DNA from: Methylotenera sp.
GTDB lineage: Bacteria; Pseudomonadota; Gammaproteobacteria; Burkholderiales; Methylophilaceae
Length of the DNA: 64,000 nt
Assembly (NCBI GenBank): GCA_030652995.1
Contig: JAUSAG010000005.1
Location: forward strand, 1 to 64,000
Direction of reading: 5' to 3'
Part shown: in pieces, positions 19,512 to 29,356 of the stretch
Position numbering within the stretch: the stretch's first letter is position 1
Layout: every line of letters starts with the position of its first letter
Position numbers and translations under genes: made by a program
The notes under the pieces: generated by a model
Database searches by the model: none
What the model saw: the letters and a program-made list of their open reading frames with translations, nothing else
Told to the model about the DNA's origin: nothing

Positions 19512-20438
19512 ATGAAGCTACATCAGTTACGATATATGCATGAAGTTGTACGACAGAATTTAAATATTACCAGCGCTGCGGAGGCTTTATTTACCTCGCA
19601 ACCTGGTATCAGTAAGCAAATTCAATTGTTTGAAGAAGAGCTTGGTCTGCAGGTTTTTCATCGGAACGGCAAGCGCTTAACCGGTGTGACGGAGCCAGGC
19701 AGTCAAATTTTAGCATTGGCCACTAAAGTAATTCGCGATATTGACAATATCAAACGTGTGGGTGAAGAGTTTAGTGATGTGGAGTCGGGTACGTTGACCA
19801 TTGCCACCACACATACCCAAGCGCGCTATAAATTACCTGCTGCAGTCAAAGCGTTTATGACTAAATACCCCAAGGTGAAATTAAATATTCATCAGGGTAA
19901 TCCGAGCCAGGTCGCCGAACAAGTTGCCAATGGGAACGCCGATATTGGTATTGCTACAGAATACATTAGTGATAATGAAGATTTATTATGCTTACCTTGC
20001 TACCACTGGAATCGCTGCGTTGTGGTGCCGCATGGACATCCATTGCTGGCAGAAAGTGTGCTCACGCTGGAGAAATTAGCCACATACCCACTCATTACCT
20101 ACGACTTTGGATTTACTGGCGGCACTTTAGTTTCTAAAACTTTTAGTGAGGCTGGCTTAACGCCAAATGTAGTGTTAACAGCGATTGATGCTGATGTCAT
20201 TAAAACCTATGTTACGCTAGGATTAGGTATCGGCTTACTGGCTAACATGGCATATGACGCTGAACGTGACACCAATTTAGCCATGATCGATGTTCGTCAT
20301 TTATTTGCTGACAGCACCACCTATCTGGGTGTGCGTAAAGACGTGTTTTTACGTGGTTATATGTATGGTTTTATTGAGCTGATTGCACCCAACTTTGACC
20401 GTAAAGCTGTTAATTCTTCCCTTAAGATTTATGAATAA
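19512..20438 (+). CDS. cysB: LysR-type regulator of sulfur assimilation, CysB family
   Basis: 308 residues. An N-terminal winged HTH (MKLHQLRYMHEVV, SAAEALFTSQPGISKQI) is followed by a periplasmic-binding-like effector domain. TTHTQARYKLP and the ATYPLITYDFGFTGG segment are typical of CysB/Cbl, which sense N-acetylserine or APS. Its divergent position next to cysI, cysH, cysD and cysN supports the assignment. Confidence 0.93.
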   Translation: MKLHQLRYMHEVVRQNLNITSAAEALFTSQPGISKQIQLFEEELGLQVFHRNGKRLTGVTEPGSQILALATKVIRDIDNIKRVGEEFSDVESGTLTIATTHTQARYKLPAAVKAFMTKYPKVKLNIHQGNPSQVAEQVANGNADIGIATEYISDNEDLLCLPCYHWNRCVVVPHGHPLLAESVLTLEKLATYPLITYDFGFTGGTLVSKTFSEAGLTPNVVLTAIDADVIKTYVTLGLGIGLLANMAYDAERDTNLAMIDVRHLFADSTTYLGVRKDVFLRGYMYGFIELIAPNFDRKAVNSSLKIYE

Positions 20439-20450
20439 TCAGGAGTCGAG

Positions 20451-21017
20451 ATGAACAAAACTAAAATGATGAAACATTTTTATAGTTTGGTATTGCTTTT
20501 GCTCATGACGGCTTGTAGCGCTGTGAAGCCTGTGGCACCGCAATTGGATTTAATAGGCAAAGTCGGTGCAGGTATGCCGGCGATTGACCCAAGTACTGCT
20601 ATTTACGAGTTGGCGGTGAATGATGGCGTGAGTTACCAAGATGTGGTGGAGAGTTTAAAGTCGATTTCAGAAGGTATGAACTTTGTAAACCCAGCCAACT
20701 TTCCGATTGGCGAACACATAAAGTTACGTGGCATTGACCCGCAAGGCATTAAGGACGTACGTTCATTTTGTAACCTGAGTATGGGGACGGAAATCATTTT
20801 AGACCACCCGGAATTTTTAGTATTTGCCCCTTGCAGAATTGCTATTTATGAAAAACTGGACATGAATAATCAATTAAAATTGTTCATTGCGTTAGATCGC
20901 CCGACTTTTGATTTAAAAAGCATTAAAAACCCCACAGAACGCGCAAAAAAATCTGCGCAGGAGCTGGAAACAACATTAATGCAAATTATGGATAAAGCGC
21001 GCAAGGGTGATTTTTAA
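20451..21017 (+). CDS. DUF302-like lipoprotein
   Basis: 188 residues. The N-terminal signal ends in the lipobox LMTAC near residue 22, so it is likely a lipoprotein. The C-terminal part (ILDHPEFLVFAPCRIAIYE, then FIALDRPTFDL) resembles DUF302 domains, which carry an ALPxRIxVYE-like segment. Function is unknown. It starts 12 bp after cysB and is probably cotranscribed. Confidence 0.7.
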   Translation: MNKTKMMKHFYSLVLLLLMTACSAVKPVAPQLDLIGKVGAGMPAIDPSTAIYELAVNDGVSYQDVVESLKSISEGMNFVNPANFPIGEHIKLRGIDPQGIKDVRSFCNLSMGTEIILDHPEFLVFAPCRIAIYEKLDMNNQLKLFIALDRPTFDLKSIKNPTERAKKSAQELETTLMQIMDKARKGDF

Positions 21018-21131
21018 GCACTTAAGACTTTGAAAGACAGGGATTTCGAAGGTGCAGGTTTAAACTTCACGACAATTATCACAGTAAAATATAAATCATT
21101 ATTTAAGTCTTAAATAAAGTATAGGAACAGT

Positions 21132-22619
21132 ATGAGCGAGCCAATTCTGATTGCAAAAAATAACGAAATATCGAGCTTTATTTTACCCAAAATGGCAAAC
21201 CGTCATGGTTTGATCGCCGGCGCTACCGGCACTGGTAAAACCGTCACTCTGCAAACCTTGGCTGAAGGTTTTTCTAATCTTGGTGTGCCGGTTTTTATGG
21301 CGGATGTGAAAGGTGACTTATCTGGCATGAGCCAATCTGGCGGTGGAAACGCCAAAGTTGAAGCACGTGTACAGCAATTGGCGTTAACAGAATTTAGCTA
21401 TAAAAAATCTCCAGTGGTGTTTTGGGATGTATTTGGCGTTAAAGGTCACCCAGTGCGCACCACTATTGCGGAAATGGGGCCCTTACTGTTAGCGCGCTTA
21501 CTCAACTTAAATGAGGTGCAAGGCGGCGTATTAAACTCAGTATTTAAAATTGCCGATGATAAAGGCTGGCTACTATTAGACCTTAAAGATTTGCGCGCCA
21601 TGATGCAACACGCGGCTGAAAATGCCGCCGAGTATCAAACACAATACGGTAATATATCTGCGGCTAGTGTAGGCGCGGTGCAGCGTGGTTTGCTTGAGTT
21701 AGAGACGCAGGGCGCAGATCAATTTTTTGGTGAACCTGCGCTAAATTTAGATGATTTAATACAAACCGACGCGACAGGGCGTGGCATCGTGAATATCTTG
21801 GCCAGTGATCAGTTATTTCATTCGCCCCGTATTTACGCCACTTTGTTGTTATGGTTGCTTTCAGAGTTGTTTGAACAAATGCCAGAAGCAGGCGATTTGG
21901 AAAAACCTAAATTGGTGTTCTTTTTTGATGAGGCGCATTTGTTGTTTAACGATGCGCCACAGGCCTTGCTACAGAAAATTGAGCAAGTGGTACGCTTGAT
22001 TCGCTCAAAAGGTGTGGGCGTGTATTTTGTGAGCCAAAACCCGCTGGATATTCCTGATGTGGTGTTGGGACAATTAGGTAACCGTATACAGCATGCTTTG
22101 CGCGCATTCACGCCACGTGACCAAAAAGCTGTAAAATCAGCGGCAGAGACGTTTAGAACTAATCCTAAAGTCAATGTTGCTGCAGCGATTACCGAGTTGG
22201 GCGTGGGTGAAGCTTTGGTGTCATTTTTAGATGAAAAAGGTATTCCAACCCCAGTTGAGCGTACCTTTATTTGTCCGCCATCTAGCCGTATCGGTCCAGC
22301 GACGGATGCTGAACGTAGTGAAACTATCAAGACTTCAAACATTTTTGGTTTTTATGAAAAAGCAGTCGACCGTGAGTCTGCTTACGAAATTTTAAAGAAC
22401 CGTGCAGAACAATCTGCCGTTGACGCCAAAGAGGAAGAAGGGTTTAGTTGGGGCGGTGTTTTTGGTGGTGGCAATGGTGATAAAAAGTCGTCTTCAAGTA
22501 GTCGTTCAGATGGCGTGTTCGAGGCCGCAGCAAAAAGCGCGGCGCGTGCCATAGGTTCACAACTCGGACGGCAAATTGTGCGTGGCATACTGGGTAGCCT
22601 TTTAGGTGGACGCAAGTAG
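21132..22619 (+). CDS. HerA-like/DUF853 P-loop ATPase (YjgR family)
   Basis: 495 residues. Walker A GATGTGKT lies near residue 31 and Walker [11 protein letters not shown] near 260. The [11 protein letters not shown] region and a Ser/Gly-rich C-terminal tail are typical of YjgR/DUF853 proteins, which are related to the HerA/FtsK helicase superfamily. The cellular role is not established. Confidence 0.88.
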   Translation: MSEPILIAKNNEISSFILPKMANRHGLIAGATGTGKTVTLQTLAEGFSNLGVPVFMADVKGDLSGMSQSGGGNAKVEARVQQLALTEFSYKKSPVVFWDVFGVKGHPVRTTIAEMGPLLLARLLNLNEVQGGVLNSVFKIADDKGWLLLDLKDLRAMMQHAAENAAEYQTQYGNISAASVGAVQRGLLELETQGADQFFGEPALNLDDLIQTDATGRGIVNILASDQLFHSPRIYATLLLWLLSELFEQMPEAGDLEKPKLVFFFDEAHLLFNDAPQALLQKIEQVVRLIRSKGVGVYFVSQNPLDIPDVVLGQLGNRIQHALRAFTPRDQKAVKSAAETFRTNPKVNVAAAITELGVGEALVSFLDEKGIPTPVERTFICPPSSRIGPATDAERSETIKTSNIFGFYEKAVDRESAYEILKNRAEQSAVDAKEEEGFSWGGVFGGGNGDKKSSSSSRSDGVFEAAAKSAARAIGSQLGRQIVRGILGSLLGGRK

Positions 22620-23186
22620 TTGTTCACAATAGCGCGAGCTGGCTTTGCCGAGCAAACGATTACTAAATCACGTTTTATTGCCATGGCAGTGCCTTGTGCT
22701 GATGAGCGTGAAGTAGGCGCGGCATTGCGTGCATTTGCGGCACAACATCAAACCGCACATCATTTGGCTTACGCGTTTCGGCTTAAAACTGAAGCCGGCA
22801 TCGTGCCGCGTTTTTCAGATGCAGGTGAACCTTCCGGCACCGCGGGCATGCCAGTGTTAAAGTTGATAGAAGGGCGTGATTTAATTAACGTTTGCGTGGC
22901 GGTTATTCGATATTATGGCGGCATCAATCTAGGCACTGGCGGATTAGCGCGCGCTTATGGTGGCACGGCAAAGTTGGCGTTGGATAGTGCGAACACCACG
23001 GCTTTTGTGCAGATGCAGACGGTTCAGTTAACGATTGAGTATAAACAAATGGACTTGGTGACCAGAGCTTTGGCCAACTGTAACGGTAGTGTTGTTAGTA
23101 AAGTATTTAATGATCAGATTGATTTGGTACTATCATTGCCAGTCGATGAAGCAGCTAATTTCTTGAATCGTTTTAAGCGTTTTTAA
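22620..23186 (+). CDS. IMPACT/YigZ family protein
   Basis: 188 residues. The KSRFIAMAVPC start, HHLAYAFR, FSDAGEPSGTAGMPVL and AVIRYYGGINLGTGGLARAYG motifs are those of the IMPACT/YigZ (UPF0029) family. The start is TTG at 22620, immediately after the TAG stop of the ATPase gene. No ATG precedes the conserved KSRF, so the TTG start is preferred. The two genes appear translationally coupled. Function is uncertain. Confidence 0.88.
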   Translation: MFTIARAGFAEQTITKSRFIAMAVPCADEREVGAALRAFAAQHQTAHHLAYAFRLKTEAGIVPRFSDAGEPSGTAGMPVLKLIEGRDLINVCVAVIRYYGGINLGTGGLARAYGGTAKLALDSANTTAFVQMQTVQLTIEYKQMDLVTRALANCNGSVVSKVFNDQIDLVLSLPVDEAANFLNRFKRF

Positions 23187-23229
23187 TAAAGGTAATCGTT
23201 AAGTTAACACTTAACGCCATGAGACAGAT

Positions 23230-24261
23230 ATGACAAAAAATCCGCAAGTACCGCCTTCTGTTCATGAAATTGCAGCATGGGTACTCACAGCAATCGCCTT
23301 GTTTTTTGTGGTGAAATTTAGCCTGCTCGCCGGGTTGTTGTCGGGTTTGCTAGTGTATCAATTGGTGCACATCATTACGCCTTATATTGCACGGCGCTTT
23401 CCAAGTAAGCGGCCGAGTAATCGCGCTAAACTTTGGGCGGTGGGTATTTTAGTGTTTATTATTGTGAGCTTACTTGGTTTGGCTGGGGCTGGTTTGGTTG
23501 CATTTTTGCGCTCAGATGCAGGTAGCGTGACCGTATTGCTGGCAAAGATGGCACAGATTATTGAAGACTCACGCAAAATACTGCCTAGTTGGCTACTTGA
23601 GCATTTGCCTGCCGATGCCATTGCCTTTAAGGAGCTGGTAACAGAATGGTTGCGTTTGCATGCCGATAAATTGCAAGTGGTTGGCGCAGAGGCTGGGCGT
23701 GCTACAGCCCACATTCTTCTCGGCATGATTATTGGCGGCATGCTCGCCCTGCGCGAGGCGATAACCATCGATCGCTTTAAGCCGTTTGCAGGTGCATTGG
23801 TTGCGCGTAGCAGCTTATTTAGTGATGCATTTAAGCGCGTGGTATTTGCGCAAATTCGTATATCAGCCATCAATACTTTTTTTACTGGCATTTATTTAGT
23901 TGTGGTTTTACCGATGGCAGGTGTGCATTTACCTTTGGTCAAAACCATGATCGTCATTACTTTTGTGGTGGGGTTGATTCCCGTCATTGGTAATTTAATC
24001 TCTAACACGGTGATTGTAGTGGTGAGTTTGAGTCAGTCGTTAGGTGTGGCACTCGCTTCATTGTTGTATTTAGTGGTGATTCATAAATTTGAATACTTTT
24101 TGAATGCACGTATTGTGGGTAGCCAAATTCGCGCTAATGCGTGGGAGCTCTTGATTGCCATGCTTTGCATGGAAGCCGCATTTGGCTTGATAGGCATTGT
24201 TGCCGCGCCAATTTACTATGCTTATGTCAAGGCTGAGTTGCGTGCGCGTAATTTAGTCTAA
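23230..24261 (+). CDS. AI-2E family transporter-like membrane protein
   Basis: 343 residues. It has hydrophobic helices at both ends, a central amphipathic region (about 100-150), and the C-terminal block VGLIPVIGNLISNTVIVVVSLS that marks the PerM/YdiK/TqsA (AI-2E-like exporter) family. The true substrate is unknown; family members include Na+(Li+)/H+ antiporters. Confidence 0.8.
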   Translation: MTKNPQVPPSVHEIAAWVLTAIALFFVVKFSLLAGLLSGLLVYQLVHIITPYIARRFPSKRPSNRAKLWAVGILVFIIVSLLGLAGAGLVAFLRSDAGSVTVLLAKMAQIIEDSRKILPSWLLEHLPADAIAFKELVTEWLRLHADKLQVVGAEAGRATAHILLGMIIGGMLALREAITIDRFKPFAGALVARSSLFSDAFKRVVFAQIRISAINTFFTGIYLVVVLPMAGVHLPLVKTMIVITFVVGLIPVIGNLISNTVIVVVSLSQSLGVALASLLYLVVIHKFEYFLNARIVGSQIRANAWELLIAMLCMEAAFGLIGIVAAPIYYAYVKAELRARNLV

Positions 24262-24311
24262 GCTGCGTCAACTTGAGCCATCAATTTTAGAATTTTTGTG
24301 AAAGCCATTTA

Positions 24312-24737
24312 ATGACTGTGGCATTTATCCTCATCAGTATGTTAGTCGCGGCTGCGGTGTTAGTTCACTTTGAGGCGCTTAACCAACTCACCCTCTTGAT
24401 CCCCAAGCTTGATATTAAGCACCGGTTGCGTGTGTTGGTCGGTGTGTTTGGCGCGCTGTTGGCGCATGTCATTGAAATCTGGCTATTTGCGTTTGGCTAC
24501 TATTTGATGGTGCGTCAAGGTGGCTTTGGCTCGCTACAAGGTCATTTTGACGGTAGCTTGATGGATTGTGTTTATTTTTCGCTTGTCAATTACACCTCAT
24601 TGGGTTTTGGCGATATTGTGCCCAGAGGGGATATCAGGTTTTTGGCTGGTATTGAGGCACTGACTGGCTTAGTGCTCATCACCTGGACCGCTTCTTTTAT
24701 GTTTATTGAGATGCAGAAATTGTGGAAAGATCAATAG
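24312..24737 (+). CDS. Small two-TM-type potassium channel domain protein
   Basis: 141 residues with hydrophobic helices near 3-25, 42-65 and 108-133. A pore loop before the last helix reads NYTSLGFGDIVP, the K+ selectivity filter with GFG in place of GYG. There is no cytoplasmic RCK or ligand-binding domain. A homotetrameric ion channel is inferred. It lies 50 bp after the permease gene. Confidence 0.78.
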   Translation: MTVAFILISMLVAAAVLVHFEALNQLTLLIPKLDIKHRLRVLVGVFGALLAHVIEIWLFAFGYYLMVRQGGFGSLQGHFDGSLMDCVYFSLVNYTSLGFGDIVPRGDIRFLAGIEALTGLVLITWTASFMFIEMQKLWKDQ

Positions 24738-24779
24738 CCAAGCTGGATTACTTGGCTATTGATTACTTGGCTATTGATC
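24729..24779. repeat. Inverted/direct repeat between convergent genes
   Basis: GATCAATAGCCAAG at 24729-24742 is the inverse of two tandem copies of CTTGGCTATTGAT at 24751-24763 and 24766-24778 (the latter extending to a full GATC). Two alternative hairpins are therefore possible. The first arm overlaps the last codons of the channel gene. No long T run follows, so it may be a weak bidirectional terminator. Confidence 0.6.
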
Positions 24780-24790
24780 AGTTACACGTT

Positions 24791-25945
24791 TTAAAGTAAC
24801 ACTTGGTTATGCTCACCGCGCTCATACACAATGTGTGCGCGACCAACTAACAGCGGATCTAACGCCCCAATCGAGATGATATCCTTATTGTTATACGGCA
24901 ACTTATGTAAAACGTAACGCATAGCATTGAGGCGCGCCCGTTTTTTGCAATCCGATTTAATCACGGTCCAAGGTGAATCCGCGGTATCAGTATGAAAAAA
25001 CATGGCTTCTTTCGCCTTGGTGTAATCATCCCATTTATCGAGCGAGGCTAAGTCAATCGGGCTTAGCTTCCATTGTTTGAGCGGATGTAACTCACGTTCT
25101 TTAAAACGTCTGCGCTGTTCTTCACGGCTGACTGAGAACCAGAACTTAATCACATGAATACCGCAACGCGTCAGGTTGCGTTCAAAATCAGGGGCTTGGC
25201 GCATAAATTCTAAATACTCATCATTGTTACAAAACCCCATCACGCGTTCTACGCCCGCCCGGTTATACCAAGAGCGGTCAAACATTGCAATTTCACCTGC
25301 GGTGGGTAATTGAGAAACGTAACGTTGAAAATACCATTGGCCACGTTCTACTTCACTCGGCTTCTCTAGCGCTACCACACGGGCGCCACGTGGGTTTAAG
25401 TGCTCCATAAAGCGTCTAATGGTGCCACCTTTGCCAGCGGCATCACGCCCTTCAAACAAAATAACCACACGTTGCCCAGTTTCTTTTACCCAAGCTTGCA
25501 GCTTTAATAACTCTACCTGTAAGTGATACTTTTGTTTCTCGTAAGACTTTCTTGAGAGTAGGTTTTTATAAGGATATCCACCATCGCGCCAGTCTTTGGA
25601 CAGCGCTTGATCCGCATGCAGCGTGCTTTTTTGCCACTTAATGTTTTTAGTGTTTTCAATGGCTTTACTTAATGCCGCAACATCATCCGGAGAAGCGCCA
25701 TCTAAAATTGTTTGCAAGGCGTCAGGTAATGATGCCTTGTCTGCACTGTTTGATATGCGGTTAATAATATCCTCTACCGCGATGGATTTTGACTCGCGAG
25801 CCGCAGAAACTTTTTTATTCACAGAAAAAGTCTCAATGCCCTCTGTGGTGATTTCAGATGGTACATCCCCAGCCACAACTGGGCGTGTTTTAGTGGGTTT
25901 TCTCAATAATGCGGTTGAATTTTCAGCTTTGTTTTTAAGTGTCAT
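24791..25945 (-). CDS. ppk2: Polyphosphate kinase 2 (PPK2)
   Basis: 384 residues. The catalytic core begins near residue 125. Walker A GRDAAGKGG is at 166-174 and the Walker B/lid segment MFDRSWYNRAGVERVMGF starts at 221. It transfers phosphate between polyphosphate and nucleoside diphosphates or monophosphates. About 120 N-terminal residues, polar and low in complexity, extend beyond the core. The region 25946-26140 upstream has no gene. Confidence 0.93.
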   Translation of the reverse strand: MTLKNKAENSTALLRKPTKTRPVVAGDVPSEITTEGIETFSVNKKVSAARESKSIAVEDIINRISNSADKASLPDALQTILDGASPDDVAALSKAIENTKNIKWQKSTLHADQALSKDWRDGGYPYKNLLSRKSYEKQKYHLQVELLKLQAWVKETGQRVVILFEGRDAAGKGGTIRRFMEHLNPRGARVVALEKPSEVERGQWYFQRYVSQLPTAGEIAMFDRSWYNRAGVERVMGFCNNDEYLEFMRQAPDFERNLTRCGIHVIKFWFSVSREEQRRRFKERELHPLKQWKLSPIDLASLDKWDDYTKAKEAMFFHTDTADSPWTVIKSDCKKRARLNAMRYVLHKLPYNNKDIISIGALDPLLVGRAHIVYERGEHNQVLL

Positions 25946-26140
25946 TTTTAATCCTTAACCTTAGTCTTATCACGTAATTTTCACCCATCAAAATAACAAT
26001 GTCAAACTAGATTGCACTCGCCTTGACTTAGCGCAAATAATGTGTGCTTTTAGAAAAAAACTTCTCATAAAACGAGACTGGTTAAGTTTGTTTTTGCTTA
26101 GAGAACCCCTAAAGTAAATAAAAACCAATGATGCTCAAGA

Positions 26141-27121
26141 TTAGTTTTTAAGTTGGTAAAACCTATTTTCTAGTGTTTTGCCATTTTTTACACTATCTAA
26201 CCTGCTACCAACCGCATTACTCAACGCACTAAGCCTCTCATCTGGGTGGGGGTGCGTTTTAAATAATAACGCCACGCTATCATCGTTTTTACTGCTGTGC
26301 CCTAACGCCTGTAGTACATCTGGCAAGCCATAGGGTTCATAACCCGCACGTGTGGCATAACTTAAGCCCAATCTATCCGCCTCATATTCTGCCGATTTAT
26401 CTAAACTACGCGCACTAATCTCGGCACCGCTGCCAATCGCTTTGCTGATTAGGTCATTGTCTTTAGCGTATTTTCCGCTTAAAAAGCCAGCGCCTGCGTT
26501 TAATAGCTGTTGTTTTTGCAAAACTTTAAGCTGGTGTTTTTTTACGACATGCGCAATTTCATGACCCAGCACACCAGCTAATTGCGCTTCATTGGTTAGT
26601 TGGCGATACAAACCCTTGGTGAGCATGATATAACCACCAGGCGCGGCAAAGGCATTCAGGTCGTCACTCTCAATCACACCAAAGCGCCATGGCAGGTCTG
26701 CACGTTCAGATTGTGACGCCACCCAGCGCCCTACAGCGTTCACGTATTTTTGTAGTGCTACATCTTTTACCAACGGCGCGGCGCCTAGTAAGTTACCGGC
26801 TATTTCGCGACCTAAAGCTATTTCTTCATCTTTGCTAGGGTTTTTCCAGTTAAATGCGGGTTTCGTGGCTTCTGCCGATGTCGTTGTATTGTTTGCAGTT
26901 GCGGCATCAACCGGGCTCGTATTGGCGTTAGGTGTTTCAACGGGCGTTACAGGTTCAGGCTTTTGACCCATTTCTTTTTGAACAGCGTCTTTCAACGCAC
27001 CTTTTAAATCAAAAGCCGCGCTTGGTAAGCTTAAGGCACTAAGCAAGCCAACAATCAGGGTAGTGGTTAATAATTTTTTATGCGCTAAATTTAACTGTTT
27101 ATTTTTCACGAGCGTTCTCAA
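26141..27121 (-). CDS. Periplasmic M48 family zinc metalloprotease
   Basis: 326 residues. The N-terminal hydrophobic stretch ending LPSAAFD is a signal sequence. HEIAHVVKKHQ near residue 187 is the HExxH site and SAEYEADRLG near 242 supplies the third zinc ligand, as in LoiP/YggG and BepA. It probably acts in envelope quality control. The start is TTG at 27121, overlapping the upstream stop as TTGA. There is no other Met before residue 51, so the TTG start is needed to keep the signal peptide. Confidence 0.88.
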   Translation of the reverse strand: MRTLVKNKQLNLAHKKLLTTTLIVGLLSALSLPSAAFDLKGALKDAVQKEMGQKPEPVTPVETPNANTSPVDAATANNTTTSAEATKPAFNWKNPSKDEEIALGREIAGNLLGAAPLVKDVALQKYVNAVGRWVASQSERADLPWRFGVIESDDLNAFAAPGGYIMLTKGLYRQLTNEAQLAGVLGHEIAHVVKKHQLKVLQKQQLLNAGAGFLSGKYAKDNDLISKAIGSGAEISARSLDKSAEYEADRLGLSYATRAGYEPYGLPDVLQALGHSSKNDDSVALLFKTHPHPDERLSALSNAVGSRLDSVKNGKTLENRFYQLKN

Positions 27122-27636
27122 TTTGAATCCCCTTTACCCGCTTTTAAATTAGCAAAAGCAATGGTTTTTAGTTTGCCAGCATTGGCAAACTGTCGTCCTT
27201 CCTCAGCGCTCAGGGTGTAGCTCTCTAAGGTTTTGATTTCAGATTCATTAAACTTAGCGGCTTTAAGGTCTTGCTCGCTTAAACCACGCACGCCAGTAGT
27301 AGAAACCACTTGCCCGGTGCCCGCACGGCCACTAGCCACTGCTAATGCGCCTGCTGTTTTATTTGTTGTCGTAGCGGCACCACGTTTTACTGACAATAAT
27401 CTTACCCAGCCTGTGCTTTTTTTTGTTTTAACTTGTAGCCATGCGCCTTGTTTTTTAAGTATTTCGAGACTTTCTCCACGCATAAAACTGCCTGCAATTT
27501 TAGCGTCAGCATAGGGTTCAGCACGCAGATTATCATTTTTTAGGGCACTGCCAGATTCTGCGGCTATGCTAAACCCCGCCTGTAACATGGGTGTCATTAA
27601 GATTGCAATGAGCAGGGGTTTTAGATTTTTGATCAT
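27118..27636 (-). CDS. Secreted bacterial SH3 domain protein
   Basis: 172 residues from ATG at 27636, which overlaps the upstream CHASE2 gene stop as ATGA; an upstream in-frame ATG at 27696 is less likely. A signal sequence covers about residues 1-26. An SH3b-like domain follows (LRAEPYADAKIAGSFMRGE, GAWLQVKTKKSTGWVRLLSV). The C-terminal half has no recognised domain. It is the middle gene of a three-gene overlapping operon, suggesting a joint envelope function. Confidence 0.82.
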   Translation of the reverse strand: MIKNLKPLLIAILMTPMLQAGFSIAAESGSALKNDNLRAEPYADAKIAGSFMRGESLEILKKQGAWLQVKTKKSTGWVRLLSVKRGAATTTNKTAGALAVASGRAGTGQVVSTTGVRGLSEQDLKAAKFNESEIKTLESYTLSAEEGRQFANAGKLKTIAFANLKAGKGDSN

Positions 27637-29330
27637 AACGGTTCTCTTTCTAACAATTCTAGTTTGATAATGGCCTGTGCAAATAAAGCACGCCACTGAC
27701 TTGCCATCGGTTTTTCTGTATTCAGGGTGCTGGCGTGCAGTACATAACGCACTGTAGCATCGTTAGGCAACCCAATATTTTGTAATAACGGATTTAACTT
27801 AAAACCTAACTGTGCCGCATCTTGCTGGGCTTTTGCGGCCTCAATGTCGTTATCATGCGGATAAGCCCAACTGACGGTAATGATGTCAGCAAATAGACCC
27901 CAAATCCCACTTTGAGTACCTTTTAAAACTTCTACCGTAGCCGTCTGTTGCAGTGCTTGTTCAATTTTATGTTGAAGTTTTTTGAGCATACTGTCACTCA
28001 GAGGCAGCGTGCTATCTATCACGATAGGCATCAATAAAATAGCCGCGCCTTTTTTGCCTGATTCTACATCGTTGGCTAATAATCGCTGCATAGCGCGTGC
28101 GTTGGCAAGTGCGTAAATTTTAGCCACACTGAAATACATCACAGCCCAAGTAATCGGTCCGGTAAAGTCTAAATAAGTATGCGTGAAGTTAATCGCAAGG
28201 TATGACAATGCGAGCAAGCCAATTTGGCTGCTACTGAAAATAGTCATGACCTTATCGCGATCTACATTGCGGAAGAACGCTAGCGCCGTCAGCCAAACCA
28301 GGGTTAGGCTAATTAAAATATAAGGAATACTGCCGCGCCATACTTTCAAGTAATCATTGTGTTTTACGTTATCAATGGCAGTGGCTAAAATTTCAACCCC
28401 AGGAAAAGCTTTAGCCATGGCGGTGGCTTTAATGTCAAATAGTGAGGGTGCAGTGGAGCCAATAATCACAATTTTATTGGTAAATTCATTCGCTGGTCGT
28501 GTTTTAACCTTGCTTGCCATGTCTGTATAAACGTCACTGAAACTGGCAAACTGATAAGTGAAAGGCTTGCCGCGCCAATTGATGAGCATATTCTGTGGTG
28601 GCGATACGGTATTTATTTGCGCAAAATTTCCCACAACTAGAGGTAGAGAAGGCAATATCCAGCCGTTTTCATCGTGCCAAAGTCGGTACTCGCGCACAAT
28701 GCCGTCTTTGTCAGGGTAGATATTGTGGGTGCCCATGCGTGTTGAATTCAGTGCCGCCTCAAAATGTGGCAAAACGATGGCAATAGGTTTGCCTGTGGTA
28801 TCTTCGCCGTTAGCAATGGTTGAGCGCTTAATGCCAGGAATCATGTTGGGTGTGATGAGACTTAAGTGGTCGCTTTCTGGTGCTAAGCGCAGTAACGGAA
28901 AAAACGTATTATTCGTAGCGGCAATGACTTCATTAAAGTAAGCATCGCTGTCAGGGTTGTAAATATCAGGGTCGCTAAACAGAATATCAAACACAACCGC
29001 TTTGGGCTGCTGTGCTTCAATGTTTTCTAAAAACTCAGCCAGCACTTGCCTTGGCCAAGGCCAGCGGCCATATTCACCTGCCATAGCGCTCAATGAAGCC
29101 TCATTAATATCAACAATCACAATATCGGGGTCTGGCTTGGGCACAACAATGCGGTTTTTAACCATGAGGTCAAAAGCGCGGTCGCGCATATTTTCACCCA
29201 CATGAAAAACACTGGCATCCAGCAGAATAAATACAGTAAGCAGGGCGCTGAGATACAAATAAAAGTTGTTATGTAGCCGGTGCGTGATACTGGCAAGCCA
29301 GTAATTTAGTAGTAGTTTGAGTTTAATCAT
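27633..29330 (-). CDS. CHASE2 sensor-domain membrane protein
   Basis: 565 residues. A short N-terminal TM helix (about 24-42) leads into an extracytoplasmic CHASE2 domain at about 60-320, with DPDIVIVDINEASL, GRWPWPRQVLAEFL and VVFDILFSDPD. Three TM helices follow at about 333-410. The cytoplasmic C terminus (about 155 residues) shows no cyclase, kinase or GGDEF signature. It is therefore an uncommon CHASE2 protein with an unrecognised output domain. It begins the operon with the SH3 and M48 genes. Confidence 0.85.
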   Translation of the reverse strand: MIKLKLLLNYWLASITHRLHNNFYLYLSALLTVFILLDASVFHVGENMRDRAFDLMVKNRIVVPKPDPDIVIVDINEASLSAMAGEYGRWPWPRQVLAEFLENIEAQQPKAVVFDILFSDPDIYNPDSDAYFNEVIAATNNTFFPLLRLAPESDHLSLITPNMIPGIKRSTIANGEDTTGKPIAIVLPHFEAALNSTRMGTHNIYPDKDGIVREYRLWHDENGWILPSLPLVVGNFAQINTVSPPQNMLINWRGKPFTYQFASFSDVYTDMASKVKTRPANEFTNKIVIIGSTAPSLFDIKATAMAKAFPGVEILATAIDNVKHNDYLKVWRGSIPYILISLTLVWLTALAFFRNVDRDKVMTIFSSSQIGLLALSYLAINFTHTYLDFTGPITWAVMYFSVAKIYALANARAMQRLLANDVESGKKGAAILLMPIVIDSTLPLSDSMLKKLQHKIEQALQQTATVEVLKGTQSGIWGLFADIITVSWAYPHDNDIEAAKAQQDAAQLGFKLNPLLQNIGLPNDATVRYVLHASTLNTEKPMASQWRALFAQAIIKLELLEREPL

Positions 29331-29356
29331 TGATTGTAGCGCCTTTAAAAATGCTT

